Assembly (NCBI RefSeq): GCF_017813335.1
Contig: NZ_JAGIYY010000002.1
Coordinates: forward strand, 310,001 to 374,000
Origin: Tianweitania sediminis
Lineage (GTDB): Bacteria > Pseudomonadota > Alphaproteobacteria > Rhizobiales > Rhizobiaceae
Direction: 5' to 3'
Length of the DNA stretch: 64,000 bases
Position numbers and translations under genes: made by a program. Positions 11,297 through 19,877 of this stretch are shown here, piece by piece. Each line of letters opens with the position of its first letter. Position 1 is the stretch's first letter. Under the pieces are notes generated by a model. That model did not search any database, was not told the origin of the DNA, and worked only from the letters and a program-made list of their open reading frames with translations.

Positions 11297-12283
11297 TCAC
11301 ACCTCCTTGTGCTGGAAGAGGCGGCCTACGAGGCCGTAGATGCCCTTTGGCGCGAACAGCACCACGAGGATCAGCAGGATGCCGACCAGGATCAGCCAAT
11401 GGAATGGGCTGGCCGCCGACACGGAATGCTCGAACCACATGAACACGAAGGTTCCAGCCAGGGCACCGAAGATGTGGCCGGTGCCGCCGAAAATCAGCAT
11501 CACCAGCGCTTCAGCGGATGTCGTGAAGCTGACGCTGTCCAGCCCCACCACCTGGGTCGCCACCGCCTGCAGCGCGCCGCCCAATCCGCCGACAAAACCG
11601 GAAATCGCATACATCTTCAGGAGCGTGAGATAAACGGACGCGCCCATGGCACGGACGCGAACGCGATCCTGATGGATGCCCCGGCACATCATGCCGAAGG
11701 GGGAGCGCACCAGGATGCGCAAAAGCACCGCCACGACCAGAACAACAGCAAGCGCCAGCCAGAACGCCGTCCGCCCCCACAGGTCGAACTCGAAGATGCC
11801 GAACAGCGGGTCGATGGTCAGGCCCGCCAAACCGTCGCTGCCGCCGGTCACGAACGACGCCTTGTTCACGCCCTCGGACGCGAGTTGCACCAGCGCGATG
11901 GAGATCACGAGCTGCGACAGGCCATGGCCCTTGAGGATCAGCGCGCCCGACACGACCCCCGCCAGCAAGCCCGCCAAGGAACCGAGCAGGAGGAGAAGCA
12001 GCGGATCCGACACGCCGTTGACGCTGGCGATGCCGGCCGCATAAGCGCCCGCGCCGTACACAAAGGCATGGCCGAGCGTCGCCACGCCGCTGACGCCTGT
12101 CACGAGGTCCAGCGACATCACGAGGAGGCTGATCGACAGGATGATCGTGAGGAACGACAGGTTGTTCGGGAAAAGGAAGAAGCAGCCGACGCCTACCGCA
12201 AGAATGGCGCACGCGCCGATCAGGTCTCGCAGCCCGTGCCGCGTGGTGGCTGGGATGGCCCGGGTCTGGGACAAAGCGGTCAT
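11297..12283 (-). CDS. Branched-chain-type ABC transporter permease, LivM-like
   Basis: This 328-residue inner-membrane permease has about nine or ten hydrophobic segments and the conserved patterns GVATLGHAFVYGAGAYAAG and GRSPFGMM-like RSPFGMMCRGIHQDRVRVRAMG that mark LivM proteins. The ATG at 12283 overlaps the stop of the livH-like gene (ATGA) and was chosen over an in-frame extension to 12418, which runs into that gene. It pairs with LivH as the membrane channel of the aromatic-operon importer. Confidence 0.92.
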   Translation of the reverse strand: MTALSQTRAIPATTRHGLRDLIGACAILAVGVGCFFLFPNNLSFLTIILSISLLVMSLDLVTGVSGVATLGHAFVYGAGAYAAGIASVNGVSDPLLLLLLGSLAGLLAGVVSGALILKGHGLSQLVISIALVQLASEGVNKASFVTGGSDGLAGLTIDPLFGIFEFDLWGRTAFWLALAVVLVVAVLLRILVRSPFGMMCRGIHQDRVRVRAMGASVYLTLLKMYAISGFVGGLGGALQAVATQVVGLDSVSFTTSAEALVMLIFGGTGHIFGALAGTFVFMWFEHSVSAASPFHWLILVGILLILVVLFAPKGIYGLVGRLFQHKEV

Positions 12284-13149
12284 ACGTTGAGTTTCCGTCC
12301 AAACAGGCCGTTGGGGAACATCAGCACGATGATGATCACGGCGAAGTAGAAGAAAAACGCGCCATAGGACGGCAGGAGATAACGGGCGACGGTGTCCACG
12401 GTGCCGAGGATCAGGCAAGCGGCAAGCGCTCCGCCAATTGACCCGGCGCCGCCCACGCAGACCACGACAAGAAGCATCACCATGTAGGTCAGCGCATAAT
12501 AGGGCTCGATCGGGAGCAGTTCCGCGCCGATCACACCGCCAAAGGCAGCAAGCCCCGTCGCGAGCGCGAAGCTCACCGAAAAAATCACACTGGTCTTGAT
12601 GCCGAGCGAGCCTGCAATCTTTTCGTTCTCGACTGCGGCGCGCAGCTTGATCCCGAAGTCGGTCTTCTCGATCACGTACCAGAGCCCGGCTGCAACCGCA
12701 GCGCCGCAGAAGGCGATGAAAACACGGTTGGACGACATGGTCCGGAAGCCGAGATCGACGCGCTGCCTCAGTTCGTCGGGCAGGGGGATCGTTTTCAAGG
12801 TGGGGCCGAAGATGAAGTTCGCGACGCCGATGATCACGAAGGTGATGCCGATCGTCATCAGGACCTGCGTGAGTTCGGAGGTGCCGTAGATGCGGCGGTA
12901 CAAGAGCCGCTCCATGGGCACCGCGATGATGATCGCGCCCACGACGGCGGCAGCAACCGCAAGCGTGTAGGACATGCCCTGGTCCTGCGTGATGTAGGAC
13001 GCGATGTAGCCGCCGATCATGGCAAAGGCGCCATGCGCGAGGTTGACGACCTTCATCAGCCCCATCGCGAGCGACAGGCCGACGGAGATGATGAAAAGCA
13101 CCATCCCGTACACAAAGGCGTCCGACAGTATGTTGAAGAAAAGCACCAT
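12280..13149 (-). CDS. Branched-chain-type ABC transporter permease, LivH-like
   Basis: This 289-residue membrane protein has around eight hydrophobic helices and the LivH landmark MGLMKVVNLAHGAFAMIGGY near residue 30, plus CVGGAGSIGGALAACLILG near residue 240. It is the first permease gene of the importer and is preceded by the amidohydrolase gene with a 54-base gap. The conserved N-L-A-H-G loop and length make the family assignment firm; the substrate is inferred only from the operon. Confidence 0.93.
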   Translation of the reverse strand: MVLFFNILSDAFVYGMVLFIISVGLSLAMGLMKVVNLAHGAFAMIGGYIASYITQDQGMSYTLAVAAAVVGAIIIAVPMERLLYRRIYGTSELTQVLMTIGITFVIIGVANFIFGPTLKTIPLPDELRQRVDLGFRTMSSNRVFIAFCGAAVAAGLWYVIEKTDFGIKLRAAVENEKIAGSLGIKTSVIFSVSFALATGLAAFGGVIGAELLPIEPYYALTYMVMLLVVVCVGGAGSIGGALAACLILGTVDTVARYLLPSYGAFFFYFAVIIIVLMFPNGLFGRKLNV

Positions 13150-13203
13150 CAGATTATCGCTTCACCGGCTCCCGGAGCCATGGCCTGGAGGTTGACCGCA
13201 GCA

Positions 13204-14796
13204 TCATGCATCGTGATGGACGATCCGGCCATCGATCATTGTGAGGGTTGCGCGGGTCGCGGCGAGCGCCGCACCCTCCGCTTCAAAGGGGTCTCGGTCA
13301 AAGGCGGCGAGATCGGCCGCCTGTCCGACTTCGAGCCTGCCGCGGAAGGGGCTGTGGTGCATGGCCTCCGCACCGCCGGCAATATACGCGTGCACCGCTT
13401 CGCGGACGGAAACCGCTTCCGCCGGACCCAGGATGCTTCCGTTGGAAGACTTTCGTTCGGCAGCCGAGCGCACGCCCTCCCACGGTGAAAACAAGCCGGT
13501 CGGTGCATCCGAGCTGAAAACGAGCTGCGCTCCTGCATCGAGAACGCTGCGGCCGGGATAGGCGGTTTCGGTGCGTCGTCCGAGCCCTGCTTCGATCGAT
13601 GGACCCATGCGCCACAGGAAGCTCGGCTGCATCACAACAAAGGCGTCGATGGCCTTGAGCCGCGGAAACAGATCCGGGGGAGGGCAGAAGCAGTGCTCGA
13701 TTCGGTGACCGCGCCGTTCCCTTTGCTTCCCTTCCGCCGCCTCATAGGCGCTGGCCACCAGCGCGATCGCCCGGTCACCGGTCGCATGAACGGCAACCCG
13801 CCATCCCGCCTCGTGCGCGGCAAGGATTTCCGCGACCAGCACATTCTCCGGCAAAACAAAGGTGCCTGTGCCGCCGCGGTCGCAGAACGGTTCGGAAAGG
13901 GCGCTGGTGCGGCCGCCGACAATGCCGTCGGCAAAAAACTTCAAGGTTTCGCGGCTCCACCGGCGGTCGAAGGCAGGCGTACGTTTGCGCTCCGCTGCTT
14001 CTCCGGCCGTGAGCTGCGCCATGAAACCCATGCGAACGGGCAGATCGTCGTCGCCACGAAGGCTGTCCCAGATCGCGTCTTCGCGGTCATGCCCGGCTGA
14101 AAAGCCGACCGCTGCCTCTGTCAGTGCAGTGAGCCCGAGCTTCGTGCAATCGGTGATGGCATCACGGATGCCTTGCCGCAGGAGATGTTCGGCCGGAATG
14201 GGGCCCGCGCGGAAGATCGCCTCGGCCGCCCCTTCATACGCGATGCCCTTCAACCGTCCGTCCGCGAAACGCTCGAAGTGTCCGGAAACGGGGTCCGGCT
14301 GGTGTTCTGCGAGGCCAAGGCGCTGCATGGCGGCCGTGTTGAACACTGCCACATGTCCGCAATAGCGCCGCAGCAGCACCGGCTGGTCACCGAACATCGC
14401 GTCGAGTTCGTCGCGCGTGGGCAGGCGCCGCTCAGCCAGCATATCTTCGTTGAGCTCGAGCGCCTGCAGCCATTCGCCCGGCGCAAGCCGCGCCTGCTCC
14501 TGTTGCAGGAGGCTGAAAACATCAGCCAGGACGCGTGGGCGATGGGCGGCAAAGCCAAGCTGGAGTCGCGCCAGGGCAAGAGTGAAGATGTGGATATGAG
14601 CGTCGGTCAGGCCGGGCAGCACGCAGGCGCCGTCGAGATCGATCGTGCGATCGGCCGCTGGAGCGTCCGCCCGGTTCCCGATCCAGGCGATCCGGTCTCC
14701 CCGCACAAGCAAAGCAGACGCCGGATCGATGTCAAAGGCGGTACGATGAAACCGCCCGTTAGACAGCAGAATGCTGCCTGTCGTCTCTTGCGCCAT
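13204..14796 (-). CDS. Amidohydrolase-superfamily metal-dependent hydrolase (YtcJ-like)
   Basis: This 530-residue protein has the YtcJ/amidohydrolase-3 architecture: an N-terminal composite beta domain (ALLVRGDRIAWIGNRADAP), the metal-binding LTDAHIHIF with an H-x-H pair near residue 65, the AVHATGDRAIALV histidine strand, the HRIEHCF histidine and the late SSDAPTGLFSPWEG with the catalytic Asp. No signal peptide is seen, so it is probably cytoplasmic. It sits between the binding-protein and livH-like genes. That suggests it hydrolyses an imported amide, imide or ester before the aromatic part enters the pob/pca route, but the substrate is unknown. The ATG at 14796 gives the family length. 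Confidence 0.85.
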   Translation of the reverse strand: MAQETTGSILLSNGRFHRTAFDIDPASALLVRGDRIAWIGNRADAPAADRTIDLDGACVLPGLTDAHIHIFTLALARLQLGFAAHRPRVLADVFSLLQQEQARLAPGEWLQALELNEDMLAERRLPTRDELDAMFGDQPVLLRRYCGHVAVFNTAAMQRLGLAEHQPDPVSGHFERFADGRLKGIAYEGAAEAIFRAGPIPAEHLLRQGIRDAITDCTKLGLTALTEAAVGFSAGHDREDAIWDSLRGDDDLPVRMGFMAQLTAGEAAERKRTPAFDRRWSRETLKFFADGIVGGRTSALSEPFCDRGGTGTFVLPENVLVAEILAAHEAGWRVAVHATGDRAIALVASAYEAAEGKQRERRGHRIEHCFCPPPDLFPRLKAIDAFVVMQPSFLWRMGPSIEAGLGRRTETAYPGRSVLDAGAQLVFSSDAPTGLFSPWEGVRSAAERKSSNGSILGPAEAVSVREAVHAYIAGGAEAMHHSPFRGRLEVGQAADLAAFDRDPFEAEGAALAATRATLTMIDGRIVHHDA

Positions 14797-14879
14797 AAAC
14801 AAACTGCAGGTGCTGGATAAAACAGAACAAGCGGAAGCAGCCCCGGCCCGTTTCGGCCGGAGCTGCCAAAAGCGGCTTC

Positions 14880-16055
14880 TTACTTGCCTTCGAGGCCCCA
14901 ATCGGGCTGGGCTTCGAACGTCCGGATTTCCTTGTTCATGTAAGTGTCGCCTTCCTTAGCGACTTCGCGCAGGTAAACGTTCTGCGTGATGTGGCGCGTG
15001 TCCGGATCGATGGTAACCGGGCCGCGCGGGCTTTCCCAGCTCATGCCCTTCACGGCATCCACCGCCTTCTGCGGATCCTGCTCGCCGTCCGTGGCGTCGA
15101 TCATCTCATAGATGAGCTTCGCACCGTCGAAAGCGGCAACCGCAGCCATGGTCACTTTGCTCGGGTCCGCACCAACCGCCTTCAGCGCTTCCATGAAGGC
15201 CTTGTTTTCAGGCGAGTCATGGGAAGCCGAGTAATGGTAGGTCGACTGGGTGCCGATCGCGACGTCGCCGAGCGCCGGCAGATCCGGTTCTGTGAGGAGG
15301 TCGCCTGTGGAGATCAGTTTGATGCCGTCTTCCTTGAGGCCGTTGCCGATATAAGACTTCATGAAGCCGAGCGTCGGCGCACCGGCTGGGAAGAATGCGA
15401 AAACCGTGTCTGCGCCGGACTGCTTGATGCGCTGGACCAGCGGGTTGAAGTCGGTTGTCGACAGGGGAACGCGCAGCGTTTCCACGAGCTCGCCGCCGCC
15501 TTCCTCGTAGGTCTTCTTGAAGCCCGCTTCGGCGTCGACACCGGGACCATAATCGCTGACGATGGTAATGGCTTTCTTGCTGCCGTTCTCGATCGCGACC
15601 TTGGCGGCAGGAACCGTATTCTGCCACATCGTGAAGGAGGTGCGCAGGATATACGGGCTCTGCTCGACAATGGACGAAGTGGCTGCATTCAACACAACGA
15701 ACGGTACCTTGCCCTGCTGCAGAAGCGGCGCGATGGCCAGCGCGTTCGGCGTGAAATAAGCGCCAGCAAGATATTGCACGCCATCGCGCACTACCAGTTC
15801 CTGTGCCAGCGCGCGTGCCTTGGCGGGATCAACCCCCGGGAGATCACGGAACACGAACTCGACATCATGGCCGTCGGCAGTCTTGCCGTTGACCTGCGCG
15901 TAGGCCTGTACGCCCCACTGGAAGTTCTGGCCGTAAAGCGAATAAGGGCCCGACATCGGTCCGATAACGCCGACCTTGATGGTGTCGGCATGGGCGGCCA
16001 CCGAGCCAAGCAGCAGCGCTGAAAGCGCGCCAAGCAGACGGATACGCGAAGACAT
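14880..16055 (-). CDS. ABC transporter periplasmic substrate-binding protein (LivK/type 1 fold)
   Basis: This 391-residue protein starts with a signal peptide (MSSRIRLLGALSALLLGSVAAHA, cleavage after AHA) and continues with IKVGVIGPMSGPYSLYGQ, the classic first strand of LivK-like receptors; a type 1 periplasmic binding fold follows (PNALAIAPLLQQGKVPFV, LISTGDLL, TMAAVAAFDGAKLIYEM). It is the promoter-proximal gene of the 13.6-kb operon, so it should be the most strongly made. The operon context points to an aromatic ligand, as known for related receptors in Rhodopseudomonas. The ATG at 16055 follows a GGAG ribosome binding site. Confidence 0.92.
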   Translation of the reverse strand: MSSRIRLLGALSALLLGSVAAHADTIKVGVIGPMSGPYSLYGQNFQWGVQAYAQVNGKTADGHDVEFVFRDLPGVDPAKARALAQELVVRDGVQYLAGAYFTPNALAIAPLLQQGKVPFVVLNAATSSIVEQSPYILRTSFTMWQNTVPAAKVAIENGSKKAITIVSDYGPGVDAEAGFKKTYEEGGGELVETLRVPLSTTDFNPLVQRIKQSGADTVFAFFPAGAPTLGFMKSYIGNGLKEDGIKLISTGDLLTEPDLPALGDVAIGTQSTYHYSASHDSPENKAFMEALKAVGADPSKVTMAAVAAFDGAKLIYEMIDATDGEQDPQKAVDAVKGMSWESPRGPVTIDPDTRHITQNVYLREVAKEGDTYMNKEIRTFEAQPDWGLEGK

Positions 16056-16201
16056 GTCAGTTCTCCTCTGTGGATCGCGCCTGATCAACCCTCTGAGCGC
16101 GTCAAATATTTTTCTTGTTGGCGATAAACGCACAAAGCCACACTATTCGCAGGAAAATGCCTTGGCAAGCAGCTTTCTCCGGCAGTCCGCAGAAGCCCAG
16201 G
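16056..16201 (-). promoter_or_regulatory. Control region of the transport/pob/pca operon
   Basis: This is the only gap upstream of the binding-protein gene, so it must hold the operon promoter. On the minus strand a TTGCCA element (around 16165) is followed after 17 bases by TAGTGT, a plausible -35/-10 pair. The region contains GCGATAA at 16121-16127 and CTATTCGCA at 16143-16151. The first also occurs inside the inverted repeat upstream of the ligase gene and the second upstream of the reductase gene, so they may be regulator contacts. AT-rich bases near 16105-16115 lie close to the start. Confidence 0.5.
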
Positions 16202-16963
16202 CTAGAAGATATTCGCCCGCGTGAGGTCGCTCGCACTGCGGCGAAGCGCGCTGACGATCTGCGTGACCCGTGAAGGGTCGCTCAGCTCCGTTGTTGCGTT
16301 CGAAACGCCAAGCGCAGCCTTGATTGCGCCCTTGCGCCCTACCGGAACTGCAATGCCGGTCACGTCGATCTCGAATTCGTTCGACACCACAGCAAAGCCC
16401 CGCTGTCCAACGTCATCAACGGCCTTCTTGATGGCGTCCCGATCGAGCAGGCTTTCGGGCGTGAGCGGGTTGATGGGCGCTGTTTCGAGGTTCGCAGACG
16501 CCCAGTCTTCCGGGCCATAGGCCAGCAACATGCGTCCGATTGCCGTGTGCATCAGGGGCAGGCGGCTGCCAACCGTGAAGCCGTAAGTGATCTGCGTGGA
16601 GCGCAGTGTGGATTGTGCAACCAACAGCGCATCAACATCGTCCACCATGGACAAGGAAACCGCGAGACCCGTTTCGCTGGCGCAGTTGTTCAGAAGCGGC
16701 TGGATGAACTTGCCAAACTGGTTGCCGCGCAGGAAGCCACCGGCCAGCACAAGGATGCGCGGCGTCAGTGAGAAGGTTCGGCTGTCTTTGCGAACGTAAC
16801 CCAGCCGCACGAGCGTCAGCACCAGGCGCCGCGCGGTGGCGGGATCGAGATCCGTGGCGCGCGCGATATCGGCAATGGTCATATGCGTTTGATCTTCGTC
16901 GAAGGCTTTGAGGACGGCCATGCCCTTCAGGAAGGTCAACGAGATGTCGCGGTCAGATTCCAT
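16202..16963 (-). CDS. IclR-family transcriptional regulator (PcaR/PobR-like)
   Basis: This 253-residue regulator has an N-terminal winged helix (MTIADIARATDLDPATARRLVLTL-type, about residues 28-60) and a C-terminal IclR effector domain that includes GSRLPLMHTAIGRMLLA and RGFAVVSNEFEIDVTGIAVPV. It resembles the PcaR/PcaU/PobR subgroup that senses beta-ketoadipate, protocatechuate or 4-hydroxybenzoate. It is transcribed in the same direction as the pca operon, upstream of it, and away from the ligase gene. The ATG at 16963 gives normal family length. It is the best candidate to control both flanking units; the effector is not known. Confidence 0.9.
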   Translation of the reverse strand: MESDRDISLTFLKGMAVLKAFDEDQTHMTIADIARATDLDPATARRLVLTLVRLGYVRKDSRTFSLTPRILVLAGGFLRGNQFGKFIQPLLNNCASETGLAVSLSMVDDVDALLVAQSTLRSTQITYGFTVGSRLPLMHTAIGRMLLAYGPEDWASANLETAPINPLTPESLLDRDAIKKAVDDVGQRGFAVVSNEFEIDVTGIAVPVGRKGAIKAALGVSNATTELSDPSRVTQIVSALRRSASDLTRANIF

Positions 16964-17108
16964 GTATGCGTACTCTTCGGCGATGGCACCTGTGGCGGGC
17001 GCTCTTTGCCATTGATAGCGACCTGCCGGGTACCGGGCCACTTGAGATCGCCGCGTCGCCTCATGAGGATGAACTTTCCCCCTGATAACGGTGAAGTAAG
17101 CGAAATCC

Positions 17109-17130
17109 GTTGATTTATGCGATAATCAAC
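17109..17130. promoter_or_regulatory. Inverted repeat, probable IclR operator
   Basis: Arms GTTGATT and AATCAAC match perfectly over 7 bases around an 8-base spacer. The site lies in the 252-base gap between the divergent IclR and glutamine-synthetase-like genes, 86 bases before the latter. A second, overlapping dyad (CGATA at 17120-17124 and TATCG at 17134-17138) shares its right half. Position and symmetry suit an IclR-type operator that could control both directions. The rest of 16964-17215 shows no gene. Confidence 0.55.
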
Positions 17131-17215
17131 CACTATCGTCCAGAGGTGGTTCGACCCTTTCGAACCTGAGGCCGCGGCCGCCGCAACGGCTTCGTTGATC
17201 CAGTGAGACTTTCCC

Positions 17216-18679
17216 ATGACCGACCGCTTCGACAGCAAGATCCGAAACGGCTTCCTCGCCAGATCTGAGCTTCTGGATGAGGAGGCGATCCGCAAGGCGG
17301 TCGCCCTTCTGAGCGGGCTCGAAAAGCAGGGGATCGAAACCGTCCGCGTTCTGTTTCCGGATCAGCATGGCGTTCTTCGCGGCAAGACGATCGTGGCTTC
17401 AGCACTCGCATCGACCTTTGCCAGCGGCATGGCAGCACCTTCCACCCTGCTTTTGAAGGACACGTCCAATCGCACCGTATTCAGCGTTTGGAGCGGACAA
17501 GATAGCGGCTCCTGGGTGCCGATGGGCGGCGCGGGAGACATCCTCCTGTGCCCGGACCCCGACACGTTCCGCGTGCTGCCCTGGTCGCCGCATTCGGCAT
17601 GGATCCTGTGCGACACCTACACCAAGGACGGCGCGCCGATCGGCTTTGCGCCGCGCAACATCCTGCGCAAGGCGGTGGCGCAGCTGGCAAACCACGACTT
17701 GGCCCTGGTTGTTGGCCTCGAGGTGGAATTCCATGTTTATGAGACCACCGATGCGCGCATGGAGCACGCATCGGCGACAATGCCGAACCAGCCACCCGTG
17801 ACGCGTCCTGTTTCGCTGGGCTACCAGTTTCTTGCCGAGGTTCGCTATGACCGGCTGGAATGGATCATGGATGAGTTGCGCCGCCACGCCGAACAGCTCA
17901 ACCTGCCTGTGCGCTCCACCGAGGTCGAGATGGGCCCGAGTCAGTTCGAGTTCACCTTCGATCCGGCCGATCCGCTCACCCACGCCGACAACATGATGAT
18001 GTTTCGCACGATGGTGAAGGAGGTTTGCGCCAGGCGAGGGCTCCACGCCACCTTCATGTGCCGACCGAAGGTCGAGAACGGGGCGGCCAGCGGATGGCAC
18101 CTGCATCAATCGCTCGTCCGTCCTGCGACGGGACAAAACCTGTTTGTTCCCGAGCAAGCGGACCAGCCGACCGAACTCGCTGGCCAGTGGATAGCCGGGC
18201 TTCTCGCGCATGCCCGTGAAAGCTGCCTTCTCACCACGCCGACCGTGAATGGTTACAAGCGCTACCAGCCTTTCCAACTGGCGCCCGATCGTATTCAGTG
18301 GGGCCAGGACAACCGCGGCGCCATGATCCGCGCCTTGATGAAGCCGGGCGACCAGGCCAGCCGCATCGAGAACCGCGTCGCCGAAACGGCCGCCAATCCC
18401 TACTACTTCTTTGCCACGCAGATCCTGTCCGGACTGGACGGCATCTGCTCGCAGATGACGCCGCCACGGGCGGTGGAAACACCTTACAACAGCGACGCAG
18501 CGGCGTTGCCGAAAAGCATGATCGCCGCGGTGGAAGCGTTTGAATCCTCGCCATTCTATCGAAGGGAACTCGGCGACGAGTTCGTCAACTACATCACCCA
18601 CATCAAGCGCTCCGAATGGGACCGCTACCTCATGACCGTCACCGAATGGGAGCAGGCAGAATACTTCTCGCTATTCTGA
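17216..18679 (+). CDS. Glutamine-synthetase-family gamma-glutamyl ligase, probably acting on an amine
   Basis: This 487-residue protein keeps the glutamine synthetase fold: a beta-grasp domain (VLFPDQHGVLRGK), then GLEVEFHVYE, EVEMGPSQFEFTFD, GAASGWHLHQSL, NGYKRYQPFQL and RIENRVAETAANPYYFFA, which carry the metal, glutamate and ATP contacts. Family members outside central nitrogen metabolism, such as PuuA, IpuC and the aniline enzymes TdnQ/AtdA1, join glutamate to amines through the gamma carboxyl. An arylamine acetyltransferase follows 12 bases downstream and a Rieske oxygenase lies nearby, so gamma-glutamylation of an aromatic amine is likely. A true ammonium-assimilating enzyme is less likely given the context and the divergent motifs. 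No strong ribosome binding site is seen. Confidence 0.85.
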   Translation: MTDRFDSKIRNGFLARSELLDEEAIRKAVALLSGLEKQGIETVRVLFPDQHGVLRGKTIVASALASTFASGMAAPSTLLLKDTSNRTVFSVWSGQDSGSWVPMGGAGDILLCPDPDTFRVLPWSPHSAWILCDTYTKDGAPIGFAPRNILRKAVAQLANHDLALVVGLEVEFHVYETTDARMEHASATMPNQPPVTRPVSLGYQFLAEVRYDRLEWIMDELRRHAEQLNLPVRSTEVEMGPSQFEFTFDPADPLTHADNMMMFRTMVKEVCARRGLHATFMCRPKVENGAASGWHLHQSLVRPATGQNLFVPEQADQPTELAGQWIAGLLAHARESCLLTTPTVNGYKRYQPFQLAPDRIQWGQDNRGAMIRALMKPGDQASRIENRVAETAANPYYFFATQILSGLDGICSQMTPPRAVETPYNSDAAALPKSMIAAVEAFESSPFYRRELGDEFVNYITHIKRSEWDRYLMTVTEWEQAEYFSLF

Positions 18680-18691
18680 GGACGCACCGTG

Positions 18692-19501
18692 ATGACCGCT
18701 TTTGATGCAATGCGCTACCTCCGGCGACTCGGCCTCGAACAGGCGCCTGTTGGTGTGGAAGGACTACGCACCCTGCAAGCCGCGCATATGGCAGCCGTGC
18801 CCTTCGAAAACTTGGACCCGCTGCTTGGCCGCGTGCCGCTGCTTGATCCCGCCGCACTCGGAAACAAGATCGTCCGGCAAAGGCGCGGCGGATATTGTTT
18901 TGAGCTCAACGCCTTGTTCGGTTTGGCGCTGGAAGCTTTCAGCTACCGGCCCACAACGGTGCTCGGACGCGTGCGCAACGGCGCGTCGCAGGGCGGGGCA
19001 CGCATGCATCAGTGCTTCGTTGTGCAGGTGGAGGGCCGCGAATGGCTCGCGGATGTCGGGTTCGGTGGTCCGGGTGCCGTATGGCCCGTGGCGCTGGATC
19101 AGGACACGCCGCAGGTCCTGCCAAACGGGACCTATCGCGTGCGGTTTGACGCAAGCTGCGACGAAACTGTGCTGGAACGTGCGCAGGGCGAGGGGTGGCT
19201 CGCGCTTTACGGCTTTGATCGCAGCCCTGTGCGCCCCGTCGATCTGGAGGCTGCCAACCACCTCGCGGCCACCTGGAAAGGGGCGCCGTTTTCCACGCAT
19301 CTGATGATGGCGCGCCATGGCGAGGAAGGCCGCAGTACGCTGTTCAACCGGAAGTTCACCGACGGCAGCAAAGCGCAGCATGTGCTTGTAAGTGCTGAAG
19401 AATTGCACGACGTGCTCGTGCGCGGGTTTGGCCTCGATCTGCCCGAACAAACGGCGACGGCTGTTTGGGACCGGATCAAGGACGCTCCGCTCGAACGCTA
19501 G
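18692..19501 (+). CDS. Arylamine N-acetyltransferase
   Basis: This 269-residue enzyme transfers acetyl from acetyl-CoA to arylamines or arylhydrazines. The catalytic triad is visible: Cys69 in RGGYCFELN, His106 in ARMHQCFVV and Asp121 in LADVGFGG, with spacing as in characterised NATs. The gene lies between the ligase and the tautomerase genes on one transcript. It may detoxify the amine substrate, protect an intermediate, or act on an aminophenol product. A GTG three bases earlier is an alternative start; the ATG was preferred. Confidence 0.95.
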   Translation: MTAFDAMRYLRRLGLEQAPVGVEGLRTLQAAHMAAVPFENLDPLLGRVPLLDPAALGNKIVRQRRGGYCFELNALFGLALEAFSYRPTTVLGRVRNGASQGGARMHQCFVVQVEGREWLADVGFGGPGAVWPVALDQDTPQVLPNGTYRVRFDASCDETVLERAQGEGWLALYGFDRSPVRPVDLEAANHLAATWKGAPFSTHLMMARHGEEGRSTLFNRKFTDGSKAQHVLVSAEELHDVLVRGFGLDLPEQTATAVWDRIKDAPLER

Positions 19502-19525
19502 CGCCCCTTAACAACAGGAACCGAG

Positions 19526-19867
19526 ATGCCGCATGTCGTGATAGAACATTTCGAGGCGTTTGCGAGCGGCGCATCGCGCAACGACGCCATGCAGCTTGCT
19601 TTGACCGTTTGTGAGGCGTCCGCGATCATGGCGGTGGAGGACATCAAGGTCCGCTGCCTTCCCGCCGAAGCAATCCTGTTCGGCGACGGGCGACGGTCTT
19701 TTCTTCACGTCACCGTGTCCATGCTGACCGGCCGCAGCGACGAGCAGAAGGATGCGCTGGCTCAGGCACTGCGTGAGGCCTTTCGCACGCAGTGCCCGGA
19801 TGTCGAAAGCATCAGCATCGACATCCGTGACATGAATCCGGCCTGTTACCGCAAATCGCTCGCTTGA
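19526..19867 (+). CDS. 5-carboxymethyl-2-hydroxymuconate isomerase (CHMI/HpaF)-family tautomerase
   Basis: This 113-residue protein starts MPHVVIEHF, so the mature N-terminus is Pro1, the catalytic base of the tautomerase superfamily. FLHVTVSMLTGRSDEQKDAL and the closing SIDIRDMNPACYRKS match the longer CHMI subgroup rather than the 62-residue 4-oxalocrotonate tautomerases. It is the third gene of the ligase operon. HpaF isomerises a ring-cleavage product of homoprotocatechuate; no extradiol dioxygenase is present nearby, so its true substrate here is open. It ends 11 bases from the tail of the convergent unknown gene. Confidence 0.8.
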   Translation: MPHVVIEHFEAFASGASRNDAMQLALTVCEASAIMAVEDIKVRCLPAEAILFGDGRRSFLHVTVSMLTGRSDEQKDALAQALREAFRTQCPDVESISIDIRDMNPACYRKSLA

Positions 19868-19877
19868 AGCCGCGCTC

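Noticed and set aside
17399-18601. 400-residue minus-strand open frame antisense to the glutamine-synthetase-like gene
   Set aside because: The opposite frame is a clear enzyme; this translation has no motifs.
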